NCBI RefSeq assembly: GCF_001902145.1
Contig: NZ_MRST01000017.1
Coordinates: 124,001 to 188,000, forward strand
Length of the DNA stretch: 64,000 nucleotides
Origin: Pseudomonas fluorescens
Lineage (GTDB): Bacteria > Pseudomonadota > Gammaproteobacteria > Pseudomonadales > Pseudomonadaceae
Reading direction: 5' to 3'
In this document: positions 41,486 through 51,458 of the stretch, one piece after another
Layout of the letters: each line of letters starts with the position of its first letter
Numbering within the stretch: the stretch's first letter is position 1
Notes under the pieces: generated by a model
Databases searched by the model: none
Seen by the model: only the letters and a program-made list of their open reading frames with translations
What the model was told of the DNA's origin: nothing
Program-made: the position numbers and the translations under genes

Positions 41486-43309
41486 TTAAAGATTCAAGGG
41501 GGCGTGGGGTGAATGGGTACGTTTGAACGAGTAACCCGAAGCACTCAGGCCGTTGACCTGGCGGCTGACGGTATCGCCCAGGCCGTAGCCGTTGCCGGCC
41601 AGTACCGCATGGGCGTTGTCGATGGGCAGCAGGATGTAGTCGGTCAGCGGCTCGCCGTGCAATTGGCCGCGAATCACCAGGAAACCGTCCTCCTGGCGCA
41701 CGCTGATGCCACTCAATGGCGCGTCGGGTTCATGGCTGCTGAGCACCTGGTAAGTGCCGACCGTGTTGGCCCAGGCGGCGGACAAGGGCGGCGGTTCGAT
41801 GCGCTCGCCGATGGCAATGCGTTGGCCGTGGCTGCGGGCGGTGAGCATCTGGCGGCCTTGTACCGTGACCACATCCAGCTGCACGCGGCCCAACTCGCCC
41901 AGGTCCTTGCGCCAGAACCCCAGTATCTTTTTCTGCGCCCGCAGCCAGCCTTGCTCATCACGCAATAGCTCGAAGTCGTAGCCGGCCAGCTCACCGGTCA
42001 AGCGCGCATGCTCATCCCTGATGCGGAACACGCCCCAAGCGGTCGCATAGAAGCCGGCCAGGCGCTTGCGATCCACCGCCGCCGGTACATGGCGTAGCTT
42101 GAGGCCGTGGCTGGGGGCCTGGCAGTCATCGGCGCATGCGGGGTTGCCGGTCTGTGCCTGGAGCATCAGGCGCAGGCTGTCGGTGGTCAGTGACACCACC
42201 ATGTCTTCGGCGTTGCTGTCGTTGGCCATGATGATCACGGCCAGTTGCTGATCCGGCAGCAGGGTCAACTGGGCCACGAAGTCGTCGCCGCCACCGCTGT
42301 GCTGGTAGGTGCGCACACCGGGGCCGATGGGCTCGTCACCGCAGGGCGCCAAGAACCAGCCCAGGCCCATCTGGCAGTCGAAGTCCAAGGCGTTGCCGGT
42401 GTTTTGCTGGGTGAACATGGCATCGATAGAAGTGCTGCCGAGGATCTGGCTGCCCTTGTACGTGCCCCTGGCAAACAGCATGCGTACGTAGCGGCTAAGG
42501 TCTTTGGGGCTGGTCCACAGGCCACCGGCGGCGAGGTCACGCACCTGGGCGTCGGTGCTGGCCTTACCGTCCTCGTAGCCGTGGGCGCGATAGCTCATTT
42601 GCGCACCGGTGCCCAAGAAACTGGACTGGTTCATTCGCAAAGGTGTGAGCAGGCTGCTTTGTAACTGGGCTTCGAAGCTTTTGCCGCTGCTGCGCTCAAT
42701 GGCGGCGCCCACCAAGGCGTAGCCAAGGTTGGAGTACGCCACCTGGGAGCCCGGCAGGCTGCTCAGCCACACACCCGACACTCGCATCGGCATTTGCCCC
42801 ATGGCATAGGTACTGCGCAGGTCGCGCAGGTGCTCGCTGGGCAAGCCGGATTGATGGCTGAGCAAGCGCCGCAAGGTGATCGCTCGATCCGCCTCGGCTT
42901 GATCGCTGTGAAAGCGGGAGCGTACGTAGAACTCACGCAGGGTCTGCTGGATCGGCGCATCCAGCGCCAGGCGTTGTTGTTCCACCAGTTTCAACGCCGC
43001 CGTGGCGGTCAGCAGCTTGGAGATGCCTCCGGCGCGAAACGCGGTATTGGGCGTGACCGGCACCCCCTGGTCTTTGTCAGCCAGACCAAAGCCGCGGGCC
43101 CAGATCAGCTCCTGACCATTGACCAGGGCGATCGACAATCCCGCCACATTGTCCCGAGCCATCTCTTGGGGAATGCGGGTTTGCAGGTAGCGAATGATTG
43201 CGCCGTAATCGCCTTTTTGAATCGGCGGCGGGGCAGGCGGTTGCGAGTGGCAACCGATACTGCTCAACAGACAACCCAATAGCGGAATACCGCGCAATCT
43301 GCGAAACAT
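41486..43309 (-). CDS. Beta-lactamase-fold lipoprotein lacking the catalytic serine
   Basis: The 607-residue protein has a lipoprotein signal (LLSSIGC lipobox), a class C beta-lactamase/PBP-like domain (about residues 35-400) and a C-terminal beta-rich region. The nucleophile motif SxxK is altered: the segment reads FRAGGISKLLTATAAL, so the serine position is Gly95 (codon GGC at 43025-43027). The other motifs, YSN and HSG, remain. It is thus likely non-catalytic, or acts by another residue. A GTG start nine bases upstream is possible. It lies downstream of, and convergent with, the sensor kinase gene. Confidence 0.82.
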   Translation of the reverse strand: MFRRLRGIPLLGCLLSSIGCHSQPPAPPPIQKGDYGAIIRYLQTRIPQEMARDNVAGLSIALVNGQELIWARGFGLADKDQGVPVTPNTAFRAGGISKLLTATAALKLVEQQRLALDAPIQQTLREFYVRSRFHSDQAEADRAITLRRLLSHQSGLPSEHLRDLRSTYAMGQMPMRVSGVWLSSLPGSQVAYSNLGYALVGAAIERSSGKSFEAQLQSSLLTPLRMNQSSFLGTGAQMSYRAHGYEDGKASTDAQVRDLAAGGLWTSPKDLSRYVRMLFARGTYKGSQILGSTSIDAMFTQQNTGNALDFDCQMGLGWFLAPCGDEPIGPGVRTYQHSGGGDDFVAQLTLLPDQQLAVIIMANDSNAEDMVVSLTTDSLRLMLQAQTGNPACADDCQAPSHGLKLRHVPAAVDRKRLAGFYATAWGVFRIRDEHARLTGELAGYDFELLRDEQGWLRAQKKILGFWRKDLGELGRVQLDVVTVQGRQMLTARSHGQRIAIGERIEPPPLSAAWANTVGTYQVLSSHEPDAPLSGISVRQEDGFLVIRGQLHGEPLTDYILLPIDNAHAVLAGNGYGLGDTVSRQVNGLSASGYSFKRTHSPHAPLNL

Positions 43310-43415
43310 CAAGAGCACCCGAATGATGATTTGGATGCTGGAATGCTAGGGCAGCGGGGGCTGAGAATCTTTGGGTGCTTTGTCGGGAAACTGTCAAAGA
43401 CTGTTAACGGCCCAC

Positions 43416-43515
43416 TGTAGGAGCGAGCTTGCTCGCGAAAAACTCGCAGGCGCCGCGTTTATCCAGAAAACACGCGTTATCGTTGACGTTTTTCGCGAGC
43501 AAGCTCGCTCCTACA
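43416..43515. repeat. REP-type element, class I
   Basis: Complete copy, in the same orientation as 7180, ending four bases before the stop codon of the LysR gene. Confidence 0.92.
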
Positions 43516-43518
43516 CGA

Positions 43519-44400
43519 TCACGGCATCAACGTGGCGATCAGCGCGCGAATGGTTCCCGGCAGCGCTTCCAGCTCGCGTACCAGGATGCTGCGCTCGCGA
43601 ATCGCCCAGGGCTCGTCCAGTTTCACCGTCACCAGCTGCATGGTGCGGCTGTGACGCAGGGCGGCGGACTCTGGAATGATGCCGATGCCCACCCCGGCCT
43701 CGACCATCCGGCAGATCGCCTCGAAGCTCGAGACCTGGATACGCAGCGACAACTGCTTGCCCAGGCGCTCGACGTGTTCGCGCAGGAAACTCAACAGCGT
43801 GCTGCCTTCATGCAGGCCGATATGCTGATACGCCAGGGTCTGCTCGAGGGTGACCGAAGGCTGGTCGGCCAAGGGATGCCCGACGGGCACCATCAGCACC
43901 AGTTCGTCGGTGCTGAAATGCAACACCTGCAGGCCGGAGGCTTCCACAGGGCCGGCGATGATGCCCATGTCACTGGTGCCATCGAGCACGCCGCGCACGA
44001 TGTCCCGCGACAGGCGCTCCTGCAGGTCGACGGTGACGCCAGGGCGCTGTGACAGAAAGCCTGCCAGGACCTCCGGCAAAAATTCGGTGACCGCCGTGGT
44101 GTTGGCGAAGATACGGATATGCCCGGCCGAATCCACGCCGTATTGGGTGAACTCGCTCTTGAGGTAATCCACCTGGCGCATGATCAACCGTGCGTGGTGC
44201 AACAGCCGCTCGCCTGCCGGGGTGATCTCCACGCCCCGGCTGTCGCGGTACAACAGGCGCGTGTCGAGCTGGCCTTCCAGGGCCTTGATCCGCGCACTGG
44301 CGGCAGCCGGCGACAGGAAGGCGCGCTTGGCACCCTGGGTGAGGCTGGGGGATTCGGCGATATGGATAAACAGGCGCAGGTCGGCGAGATCGAAGTGCAT
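43519..44400 (-). CDS. LysR-family regulator of the itaconate locus (RipR/ItcR-like)
   Basis: The 293-residue regulator has an N-terminal LysR winged helix (LFIHIAESPSLTQGAKRAFLSPAAASARIKALE in two parts) and a substrate-binding domain. It is divergent from the hydratase gene that begins the itaconate cluster, the same place held by the regulator PA0877 in P. aeruginosa. The ATG at 44400 has GGGAG before it. Two palindromes with T-N11-A cores at 44566 and 50200 are the likely binding sites. The effector is probably itaconate or a CoA derivative, by analogy only. Confidence 0.82.
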   Translation of the reverse strand: MHFDLADLRLFIHIAESPSLTQGAKRAFLSPAAASARIKALEGQLDTRLLYRDSRGVEITPAGERLLHHARLIMRQVDYLKSEFTQYGVDSAGHIRIFANTTAVTEFLPEVLAGFLSQRPGVTVDLQERLSRDIVRGVLDGTSDMGIIAGPVEASGLQVLHFSTDELVLMVPVGHPLADQPSVTLEQTLAYQHIGLHEGSTLLSFLREHVERLGKQLSLRIQVSSFEAICRMVEAGVGIGIIPESAALRHSRTMQLVTVKLDEPWAIRERSILVRELEALPGTIRALIATLMP

Positions 44401-44448
44401 GGTGGCTCCCGGTACAAACACCAAACCTCATCACAATGAAGATCCAAA

Positions 44449-44538
44449 TGTGGGAGCGGGCTTGCTCGCGAAAGCGGAGTGTCAGTCACCGAATACATTG
44501 GCTGATCCACCGCTTTCGCGAGCAAGCCCGCTCCCACA
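44449..44538. repeat. REP-type element, class II
   Basis: Complete class II copy between the divergent lysR and hydratase genes. It separates the regulator's own start from the palindrome at 44566. Confidence 0.9.
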
Positions 44539-44565
44539 GGGATATGCGGTGTTTTTCAATTAATG

Positions 44566-44586
44566 GCGTTCAGCATAGCCGAACGC
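44566..44586. promoter_or_regulatory. LysR-type operator candidate of the catabolic genes
   Basis: Perfect arms GCGTTC-N9-GAACGC contain a T-N11-A core and lie 86 bases before the hydratase start. The same arms and spacing recur at 50200-50220 before the transporter genes. Confidence 0.65.
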
Positions 44587-44671
44587 TGGTTTATTGAAAT
44601 GCAAATTCTCAGAACGGGCAGGCCCTTGCATGATCCACGGCAGACACCCACTGCCTGAGGACCTGCACCCG

Positions 44672-45490
44672 ATGAGCGCCACTGATTGGATCGGCCGAAG
44701 TGAGACCGCCCACGACCACCTGAGCCATAACCTGCTCAAGCGCATCGCCGCCACGTTCGGTGAAGCCGTGCCCGCCGACGGCGACGCGGTGCCTGCGTTG
44801 TGGCAATGGTGCTTTTTCCAGGACCCGTTGCCGGAATCGGCCCTGGGCAGCGACGGCCACCCGGCACGCGGCGGGTTCCTGCCGCCGGCCGATAACCGCA
44901 ATCGCATGTGGGCCGGTGGGCGTCTTGAATTTCTGCAGCCACTGCGGGCTGGCGAGGCGGCTACGCGCGTGTCGACCATCACCCAGGTCGAAGAAAAGAC
45001 CGGGCGTACCGGTTCACTGCTATTTGTCACCGTGCGCCATGACTATTCCCAGGAAGGGCGCCTGGCGATCCGCGAGGAACAGGACATCGTCTACCGCGAA
45101 CCCACGCCACCCAAGCCTGGCAGCGGCGACGCGCTGGCCCGGGGCGAATGGACAGAGGCCGTCGAGCCGACGCCGACCCTGTTGTTCCGCTACAGCGCCG
45201 TCACGTTCAACGGCCACCGCATCCACTACGACTACCCCTATGTCACCGGCACCGAAGGCTATGCCGGCCTGGTGGTGCATGGCCCGCTGATCGCCACCTT
45301 GAACCTGCGTGCATTCTGCCGGGCGCACCCTGAGGCGACCCTGCGCCGCTTTGCCTATCGCGGTGTGCGCCCACTGATTGCGCCACAACCTTTTGAGGTC
45401 GGCGGGCGCATCACCGCGACCGGCGTCGCAGAACTCTGGGCTGGCAACACTGAAGGCCTGGCGCAGACCGCCCAAGTGCATTTCGAATAA
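44672..45490 (+). CDS. ich: Itaconyl-CoA hydratase-like protein (FAS1/HTD2-type hot-dog dehydratase)
   Basis: The 272-residue double hot-dog protein resembles mesaconyl-CoA hydratase and the itaconyl-CoA hydratase PA0878: PALWQWCFFQDPLP and GGFLPP near the N-terminus and the catalytic-type segment FNGHRIHYDYPY. In itaconate breakdown it would hydrate itaconyl-CoA to citramalyl-CoA. The ATG at 44672 follows TGAGG at slightly long spacing. The gene order that follows matches the P. aeruginosa itaconate locus, which strengthens the call. Confidence 0.85.
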   Translation: MSATDWIGRSETAHDHLSHNLLKRIAATFGEAVPADGDAVPALWQWCFFQDPLPESALGSDGHPARGGFLPPADNRNRMWAGGRLEFLQPLRAGEAATRVSTITQVEEKTGRTGSLLFVTVRHDYSQEGRLAIREEQDIVYREPTPPKPGSGDALARGEWTEAVEPTPTLLFRYSAVTFNGHRIHYDYPYVTGTEGYAGLVVHGPLIATLNLRAFCRAHPEATLRRFAYRGVRPLIAPQPFEVGGRITATGVAELWAGNTEGLAQTAQVHFE

Positions 45491-45518
45491 CCCAATAACA
45501 ACAGGCGGAGAGCCCTTG

Positions 45519-46682
45519 ATGAATGCCCATGACAACGAAGAACTCAATGCCATCCGCGAAGGCGTGCGCGCCTTGTGCGCCGAGTTCGATGCCGCTTACT
45601 GGCGCAAGATCGACGAAGAAAAGGGCTTCCCGCAAGCCTTCGTCAAGGCCCTGACCGACGCTGGCTGGCTGTCGGCAATGATCCCCGAGGAGTACGGCGG
45701 TTCCGGCCTGGGCCTGGCCGAAGCCTCGGTGATCCTTGAGGAAGTCAACCGCTGCGGCGGCAACTCGGGCACCGTGCACGGCCAGATGTACAACATGTTC
45801 ACCCTGCTGCGTCACGGCAGCGAGGCGCAAAAACGCTTCTACTTGCCCAAGCTGGCCAGCGGTGAGTTGCGCCTGCAGTCGATGGCCGTCACCGAACCCA
45901 CTACCGGCACCGACACCACCAAGATCAAGACCACGGCGATCAAGCGTTGCGACAAGTACGTGATCAACGGCCAGAAAGTCTGGATCTCACGGGTGCAGCA
46001 TTCCGACCTGATGATCCTGCTGGCACGCACCACGCCCTTGGCCGAAGTAAAGAAAAAGTCCGAAGGGATGTCGATCTTCCTGGTGGACCTGCGCCAGGCC
46101 ATCGGCAACGGCCTGACCGTGCAGCCCATCGCCAATATGGTCAACCACGAGACCAACGAGCTGTTCTTCGACAACCTGGAGCTGCCCCTGGACAGCCTGA
46201 TCGGCGAGGAGGGCAAGGGCTTCAAATACATCCTCGATGGCCTGAATGCCGAGCGCACCCTGATTGCCGCCGAGTGCATCGGTGACGGCCGCTGGTTTAT
46301 CGAAAAGGCCAGTGCCTATGCCCGCGACCGCGTGGTGTTTGGCCGGCCCATCGGGCAGAACCAGGGCGTGCAGTTCCCGATTGCCGAGGCGCATATCGAA
46401 ATCGAAGCAGCCGACCTGATGCGCTGGCGTGCCTGTGAGGAATACGACAGCGGCAAGAACGCCGGGGCCAGTGCCAACATGGCCAAGTACCTGGCGGCCA
46501 AGGCGTCCTGGGAAGCGGCCAACGCCTGCCTGCAAACCCACGGCGGCTTCGGGTTTGCCTGCGAGTACGACGTGGAGCGCAAATTCCGCGAGACCCGCCT
46601 GTACCAGGTAGCGCCGATCTCCACCAACCTGATCCTGTCCTACGTGGCCGAGCATTTGCTCGAATTGCCACGCAGCTTTTGA
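45519..46682 (+). CDS. Acyl-CoA dehydrogenase family protein of the itaconate locus
   Basis: The 387-residue flavoprotein has the usual N-terminal helices, a beta middle domain (MAVTEPTTGTDTTKIKTTA) and C-terminal helices (GRPIGQNQGVQFPIAEA, QTHGGFGF). The usual active-site segment EGTxE near the C-terminus is replaced by VAPIST, so the catalytic base is uncertain. It corresponds to PA0879, whose role in itaconate use is not established. GGCGGAG lies eight bases before ATG 45519. Tight spacing places it in the operon. Confidence 0.85.
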   Translation: MNAHDNEELNAIREGVRALCAEFDAAYWRKIDEEKGFPQAFVKALTDAGWLSAMIPEEYGGSGLGLAEASVILEEVNRCGGNSGTVHGQMYNMFTLLRHGSEAQKRFYLPKLASGELRLQSMAVTEPTTGTDTTKIKTTAIKRCDKYVINGQKVWISRVQHSDLMILLARTTPLAEVKKKSEGMSIFLVDLRQAIGNGLTVQPIANMVNHETNELFFDNLELPLDSLIGEEGKGFKYILDGLNAERTLIAAECIGDGRWFIEKASAYARDRVVFGRPIGQNQGVQFPIAEAHIEIEAADLMRWRACEEYDSGKNAGASANMAKYLAAKASWEAANACLQTHGGFGFACEYDVERKFRETRLYQVAPISTNLILSYVAEHLLELPRSF

Positions 46683-46692
46683 GGGCCTGAGC

Positions 46693-48042
46693 ATGAGCCC
46701 TACCCAAGCCCTGTGCCGGTTCCTGGCCGAGCTGACGTACTCACAATTGCCCGAGCCCGTGCTGGCGCGCACCGAAGAGCTGTACCTGGATTGGCTCGCG
46801 TCGGCATTGGCCAGCCAGGGCGCGCACCCGATCCCCTTGTTTGAACGCTACGCGCAGAAGATGGGCCCGAGCAGCGGCCCGGCCCAGGTGATCGTCAACG
46901 GCACCGGCACCAGCGCGTATTTCGCCGCACTGGTCAACGCCGCTTCCTCACATCTGGTGGAGCAGGATGACCTGCACAACAGTTCCGTGCTGCACCCGGC
47001 CACCGTGGTGTTTCCCGCCGCGTTGGCCGCTGCCCAGGACCTCGGCAAGTCCGGCCGTGAACTGTTGCTGGCCTCGGTGGCCGGCTACGAGGCCGGGATT
47101 CGCATCGGTGAGTTCATGGGCCGTTCCCACTACCGCATCTTCCACACCACGGCCACGGTCGGCACCCTGGCGGCGGCGGTCGCGGTGGGCAAGTTGCTCG
47201 ATTTCAACGAAGAACAATTCATCAACCTGCTCGGCAGCGCCGGCACCCAGGCTGCCGGGCTGTGGGAGTTTCTGCGCGATGCCGCCGACTCCAAGCAACT
47301 GCACACGGCCAAGGCTGCTGCGGACGGCTTGCTGGCGGCTTACCTTACGGCCGACGGGCTGACCGGCGCGCGCAATATCCTTGAAGGTGACCAAGGTTTG
47401 GCGGCAGGTATGTCCAGTGATGCCCAACCGGGCAAATTGTCTGCCGAGCTGGGCAGCCGTTGGGCGCTGGTGGAAACCTCGTTCAAATTCCACGCCTCCT
47501 GTCGCCACACCCATCCTGCTGCTGATGCGCTGCTGGACGTGATGCAGCGTGAAGGCTTGAGCGCTGCGCAGATCTCCCAGGTGCAAACCCACGTGCACCA
47601 AGGCGCCATTGACGTACTCGGCCGAGTGACGGTGCCGACCACCGTGCACCAGGCCAAATTTTCCATGGGCACCGTGCTTGGGCTGATCGCTGTGCATGGC
47701 AAAGCCGGTTTGCCTGAATTCCATGAGCTGGCGTTGACCGATCCTGCGGTCGCGGCGTTTCGCGACAAGGTCAGCATGACTCTGGACCCCGAGGTCGATG
47801 GCGCCTACCCGCAACGCTGGCTGGGCCGCGTCACGGTCACCACCACCGACGGCCGCACGCTGCACGGTGCCATTGACGAGCCCAAAGGCGACCCGGGCAA
47901 CACCCTGAGTCGCGCCGAACTGGCGGATAAGTTCCAGCGCCTGGCCCACTTCAGCAGCGCCCGCACCCCGGCCCAGGCCAACGGCCTGATCGAGCAGGTG
48001 TGGAACCTGCGCACTACCGCGTCCATGGCCCATTGGCTTTGA
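46693..48042 (+). CDS. MmgE/PrpD family protein
   Basis: The 449-residue protein has the MmgE/PrpD fold, as in 2-methylcitrate dehydratase and cis-aconitate decarboxylase: VEQDDLHNSSVLHPATVVFPAALA, an ETSFKFHASCRHTHPAADALL block and a HQAKFSMG motif. It corresponds to PA0881. In this locus it may isomerise or dehydrate a C5 acid related to itaconate, but the reaction is unproven. It starts ten bases after the acyl-CoA dehydrogenase; the dioxygenase-like PA0880 gene found here in P. aeruginosa is absent. Confidence 0.88.
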   Translation: MSPTQALCRFLAELTYSQLPEPVLARTEELYLDWLASALASQGAHPIPLFERYAQKMGPSSGPAQVIVNGTGTSAYFAALVNAASSHLVEQDDLHNSSVLHPATVVFPAALAAAQDLGKSGRELLLASVAGYEAGIRIGEFMGRSHYRIFHTTATVGTLAAAVAVGKLLDFNEEQFINLLGSAGTQAAGLWEFLRDAADSKQLHTAKAAADGLLAAYLTADGLTGARNILEGDQGLAAGMSSDAQPGKLSAELGSRWALVETSFKFHASCRHTHPAADALLDVMQREGLSAAQISQVQTHVHQGAIDVLGRVTVPTTVHQAKFSMGTVLGLIAVHGKAGLPEFHELALTDPAVAAFRDKVSMTLDPEVDGAYPQRWLGRVTVTTTDGRTLHGAIDEPKGDPGNTLSRAELADKFQRLAHFSSARTPAQANGLIEQVWNLRTTASMAHWL

Positions 48043-48052
48043 GGGGATTGTC

Positions 48053-49246
48053 ATGACTGAACAACGACCGCTGGACGGCATCACCGTCGTCAGCCTGGAA
48101 CACGCGATTGCCGCGCCATTTTGCACCCGCCAACTGGCCGACCTCGGTGCCCGGGTCATCAAGGTAGAGCGCCCCGGCACCGGCGATTTCGCCCGTGGTT
48201 ATGACGAGCGGGTGCGCGGCCTGGCGTCGCATTTCGTCTGGACCAACCGCTCCAAGGAAAGCCTGACCCTGGACCTCAAGCAGGACGAGGCGGGCGCCAT
48301 TCTGGATGCGCTTTTGGCCGATGCCGATGTGCTGGTGCAGAACCTTGCCCCCGGCGCGGCGGCGCGCATGGGCTTATCGTTCGAGACGCTGCACGCGCGC
48401 TTTCCACGCCTGATTGTCTGCGATATTTCCGGCTACGGCGAAGGCGGGCCCTACGAGAAAAAGAAAGCCTACGACCTGCTGATCCAGAGCGAAGGCGGCT
48501 TCCTCTCGGTGACCGGTGGCCCAAGTGAAGAGCAGATGGCCAAGGCCGGTTGCTCCATCGCGGATATCTCCGCCGGGATGTACGCCTACAGCGGCATTCT
48601 GTCGGCGCTGCTGCTGCGCGGCAAAACCGGCCAGGGCAGTCGCATCGATGTGAGCATGCTCGAAAGCCTGGTGGAGTGGATGGGCTACCCGATGTACTAC
48701 GCCTTCGACGGCGCGGCGCCGCCACCGCGTGCGGGTGCCGCGCATTCGACGATTTACCCCTACGGGCCGTTTCCCACCGGGGGCGGCGGCACCGTGATGC
48801 TCGGCTTGCAGAACGAGCGCGAATGGGCGGCGTTCTGCGACAAAATGCTGCTCACCCCGGCGTTGGCCACGGACGAGCGCTTCAGCGCCAACTTCAAGCG
48901 CTCGGCCAACCGCGAGGTGCTGCGCCAGATCATCGTGGAGCGCTTTGCCCAACTGGACGTCGAGGCGGTGATCCAGCGCCTGGAGCACGCGCAAATTGCC
49001 AGTGCCCGGGTCAACGACATGCAAGGCGTGTGGGACCACCCGCAGCTCAAGGCCCGCGACAGCTGGCGTGACGTCGACAGCCCGGCGGGGCCGTTGCCGT
49101 CGCTGCTGCCACCGGCCCGTAACGCTGCGTTTACCCCGCGCATGGACGGCGTGCCAGCGCTGGGGCAACACAGCCAAGGCATCCTCGACCAGCTGGGTTA
49201 CTCCATTGAGGCCATTAACAGTCTGCGCGAGCGCGGCGTTATCTAA
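48053..49246 (+). CDS. ict: CaiB/BaiF family CoA transferase (itaconate CoA-transferase-like)
   Basis: The 397-residue class III CoA transferase has the N-terminal LDGITVVSLEHAIAAPF and DLGARVIKVERPGTGDFAR, the catalytic Asp region CSIADISAGMYAYSGIL and the GQGSRIDVSMLESLVEW block. It corresponds to PA0882, shown in P. aeruginosa to activate itaconate with succinyl-CoA. It begins ten bases after the MmgE/PrpD gene and precedes the lyase, forming the core of the pathway with ich and ccl. Confidence 0.88.
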   Translation: MTEQRPLDGITVVSLEHAIAAPFCTRQLADLGARVIKVERPGTGDFARGYDERVRGLASHFVWTNRSKESLTLDLKQDEAGAILDALLADADVLVQNLAPGAAARMGLSFETLHARFPRLIVCDISGYGEGGPYEKKKAYDLLIQSEGGFLSVTGGPSEEQMAKAGCSIADISAGMYAYSGILSALLLRGKTGQGSRIDVSMLESLVEWMGYPMYYAFDGAAPPPRAGAAHSTIYPYGPFPTGGGGTVMLGLQNEREWAAFCDKMLLTPALATDERFSANFKRSANREVLRQIIVERFAQLDVEAVIQRLEHAQIASARVNDMQGVWDHPQLKARDSWRDVDSPAGPLPSLLPPARNAAFTPRMDGVPALGQHSQGILDQLGYSIEAINSLRERGVI

Positions 49247-49260
49247 TCAGGAATCACGTG

Positions 49261-50079
49261 ATGCCAAAGCCTTTAGTACGTTCTGCGCTGTTTGTGCCGG
49301 GCAGCCGCCCGGAGCGGTTTGCCAAGGCCCTGGCCAGCGGCGCCGACGCAGTGATTGTGGATTTTGAAGACGCGGTGGAAGAACCGCTCAAGCGTCAGGC
49401 CCGGGATAATCTGGATGCATTCCTGCGCGCCCATGCTGAAGCTCGGGTGTGGGTGCGCATCAACGCACCCCAGCATGCCGAGCATTTTGCCGATGTCGCC
49501 TTCTGCAAGGCCCATGCAAATGTGGCCGGGGTATTGCTGCCCAAGGTCGAAAGCGCGGCCCAGGTGGCGGTGGTGGCCGCAACCGGCAAGGTTATCTGGC
49601 CGATTATCGAAAGCGCACGCGGTTTGCTGGCATTGGCGCAGATTGCCCAGGCGCCCCAGGTGGAGCGGCTGTCGTTCGGTGGCTTGGACCTGGCGCTGGA
49701 CCTGAACCTGAGCAGTCACTCCCGCGCCGCCGAATTGGCCCTCGACCAGGCGCGCCTGGCGCTGATCGTGCATTCGCGCGCCGCTGGCCTGGCGGCGCCG
49801 CTGGACGGCGTACACCCGGCCATCGACGACCCCGAGGGCCTGCACCGTTCGATCCGGCACGCCTATGAGATGGGTTTTGCCGGGGCGTTGTGCATTCACC
49901 CCAAGCAAGTTGCGGTGATCCATGCAGCGCTGGCGCCGAGCGCCGAAGAGCTGGCCTGGGCCAGGCGGGTGGTGGAGGCGGGTGCCCAGGGGGCAGGGGC
50001 TTATCAGATTGATGGGCAGATGGTGGATGCGCCGGTGTTGCTGCGCGCGCAACGGCTGCTCACTGGCGAAACCGAATAA
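49261..50079 (+). CDS. ccl: Citramalyl-CoA lyase (CitE/HpcH family)
   Basis: The 272-residue TIM-barrel protein has the CitE-type motifs RSALFVPGSRPERFAKA, VDFEDAVEE, VRINA, LLPKVESA and CIHPKQV. In itaconate breakdown it would split citramalyl-CoA into acetyl-CoA and pyruvate, the last step. It corresponds to PA0883. The ATG at 49261 is eight bases after AGGA; the preceding in-frame GTG is an alternative. A REP element follows, which separates the catabolic genes from the transporter genes. Confidence 0.87.
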   Translation: MPKPLVRSALFVPGSRPERFAKALASGADAVIVDFEDAVEEPLKRQARDNLDAFLRAHAEARVWVRINAPQHAEHFADVAFCKAHANVAGVLLPKVESAAQVAVVAATGKVIWPIIESARGLLALAQIAQAPQVERLSFGGLDLALDLNLSSHSRAAELALDQARLALIVHSRAAGLAAPLDGVHPAIDDPEGLHRSIRHAYEMGFAGALCIHPKQVAVIHAALAPSAEELAWARRVVEAGAQGAGAYQIDGQMVDAPVLLRAQRLLTGETE

Positions 50080-50083
50080 AAAT

Positions 50084-50173
50084 TGTGGGAGCGGGCTTGC
50101 TCGCGAATGCGGTATGCCAGGCGCCGAATTCGTTGACTGACCCACCGCATTCGCGAGCAAGCCCGCTCCCACA
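50084..50173. repeat. REP-type element, class II
   Basis: Complete copy directly after the ccl stop codon, with ATTCGCGAGC in place of TTTCGCGAGC in the right arm and the matching change in the left. Confidence 0.9.
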
Positions 50174-50195
50174 TTGGAACATCAGCGCTTAATAG

Positions 50196-51284
<1,089 letters not shown>

Positions 51285-51307
51285 TCCCGGGGCATACCGA
51301 GATCCAA

Positions 51308-51397
51308 TGTGGGAGCGGGCTTGCTCGCGAAAGCGGTGGGTCAGTCACCAGTGTTATCAACTGACAGACTGTATTCGCGAGCAAGCCCGCTCCCACA
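51308..51397. repeat. REP-type element, class II, inside the TRAP operon
   Basis: Complete copy between dctP and dctQ, where it could stabilise the dctP mRNA and lower distal expression, as REP elements do in other transport operons. Confidence 0.9.
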
Positions 51398-51458
51398 TTT
51401 CGAACCGGTTTTCACCCTGAGCCTTGCACAACCCATCTCTTTTTCGCGAGGTTTTGCC

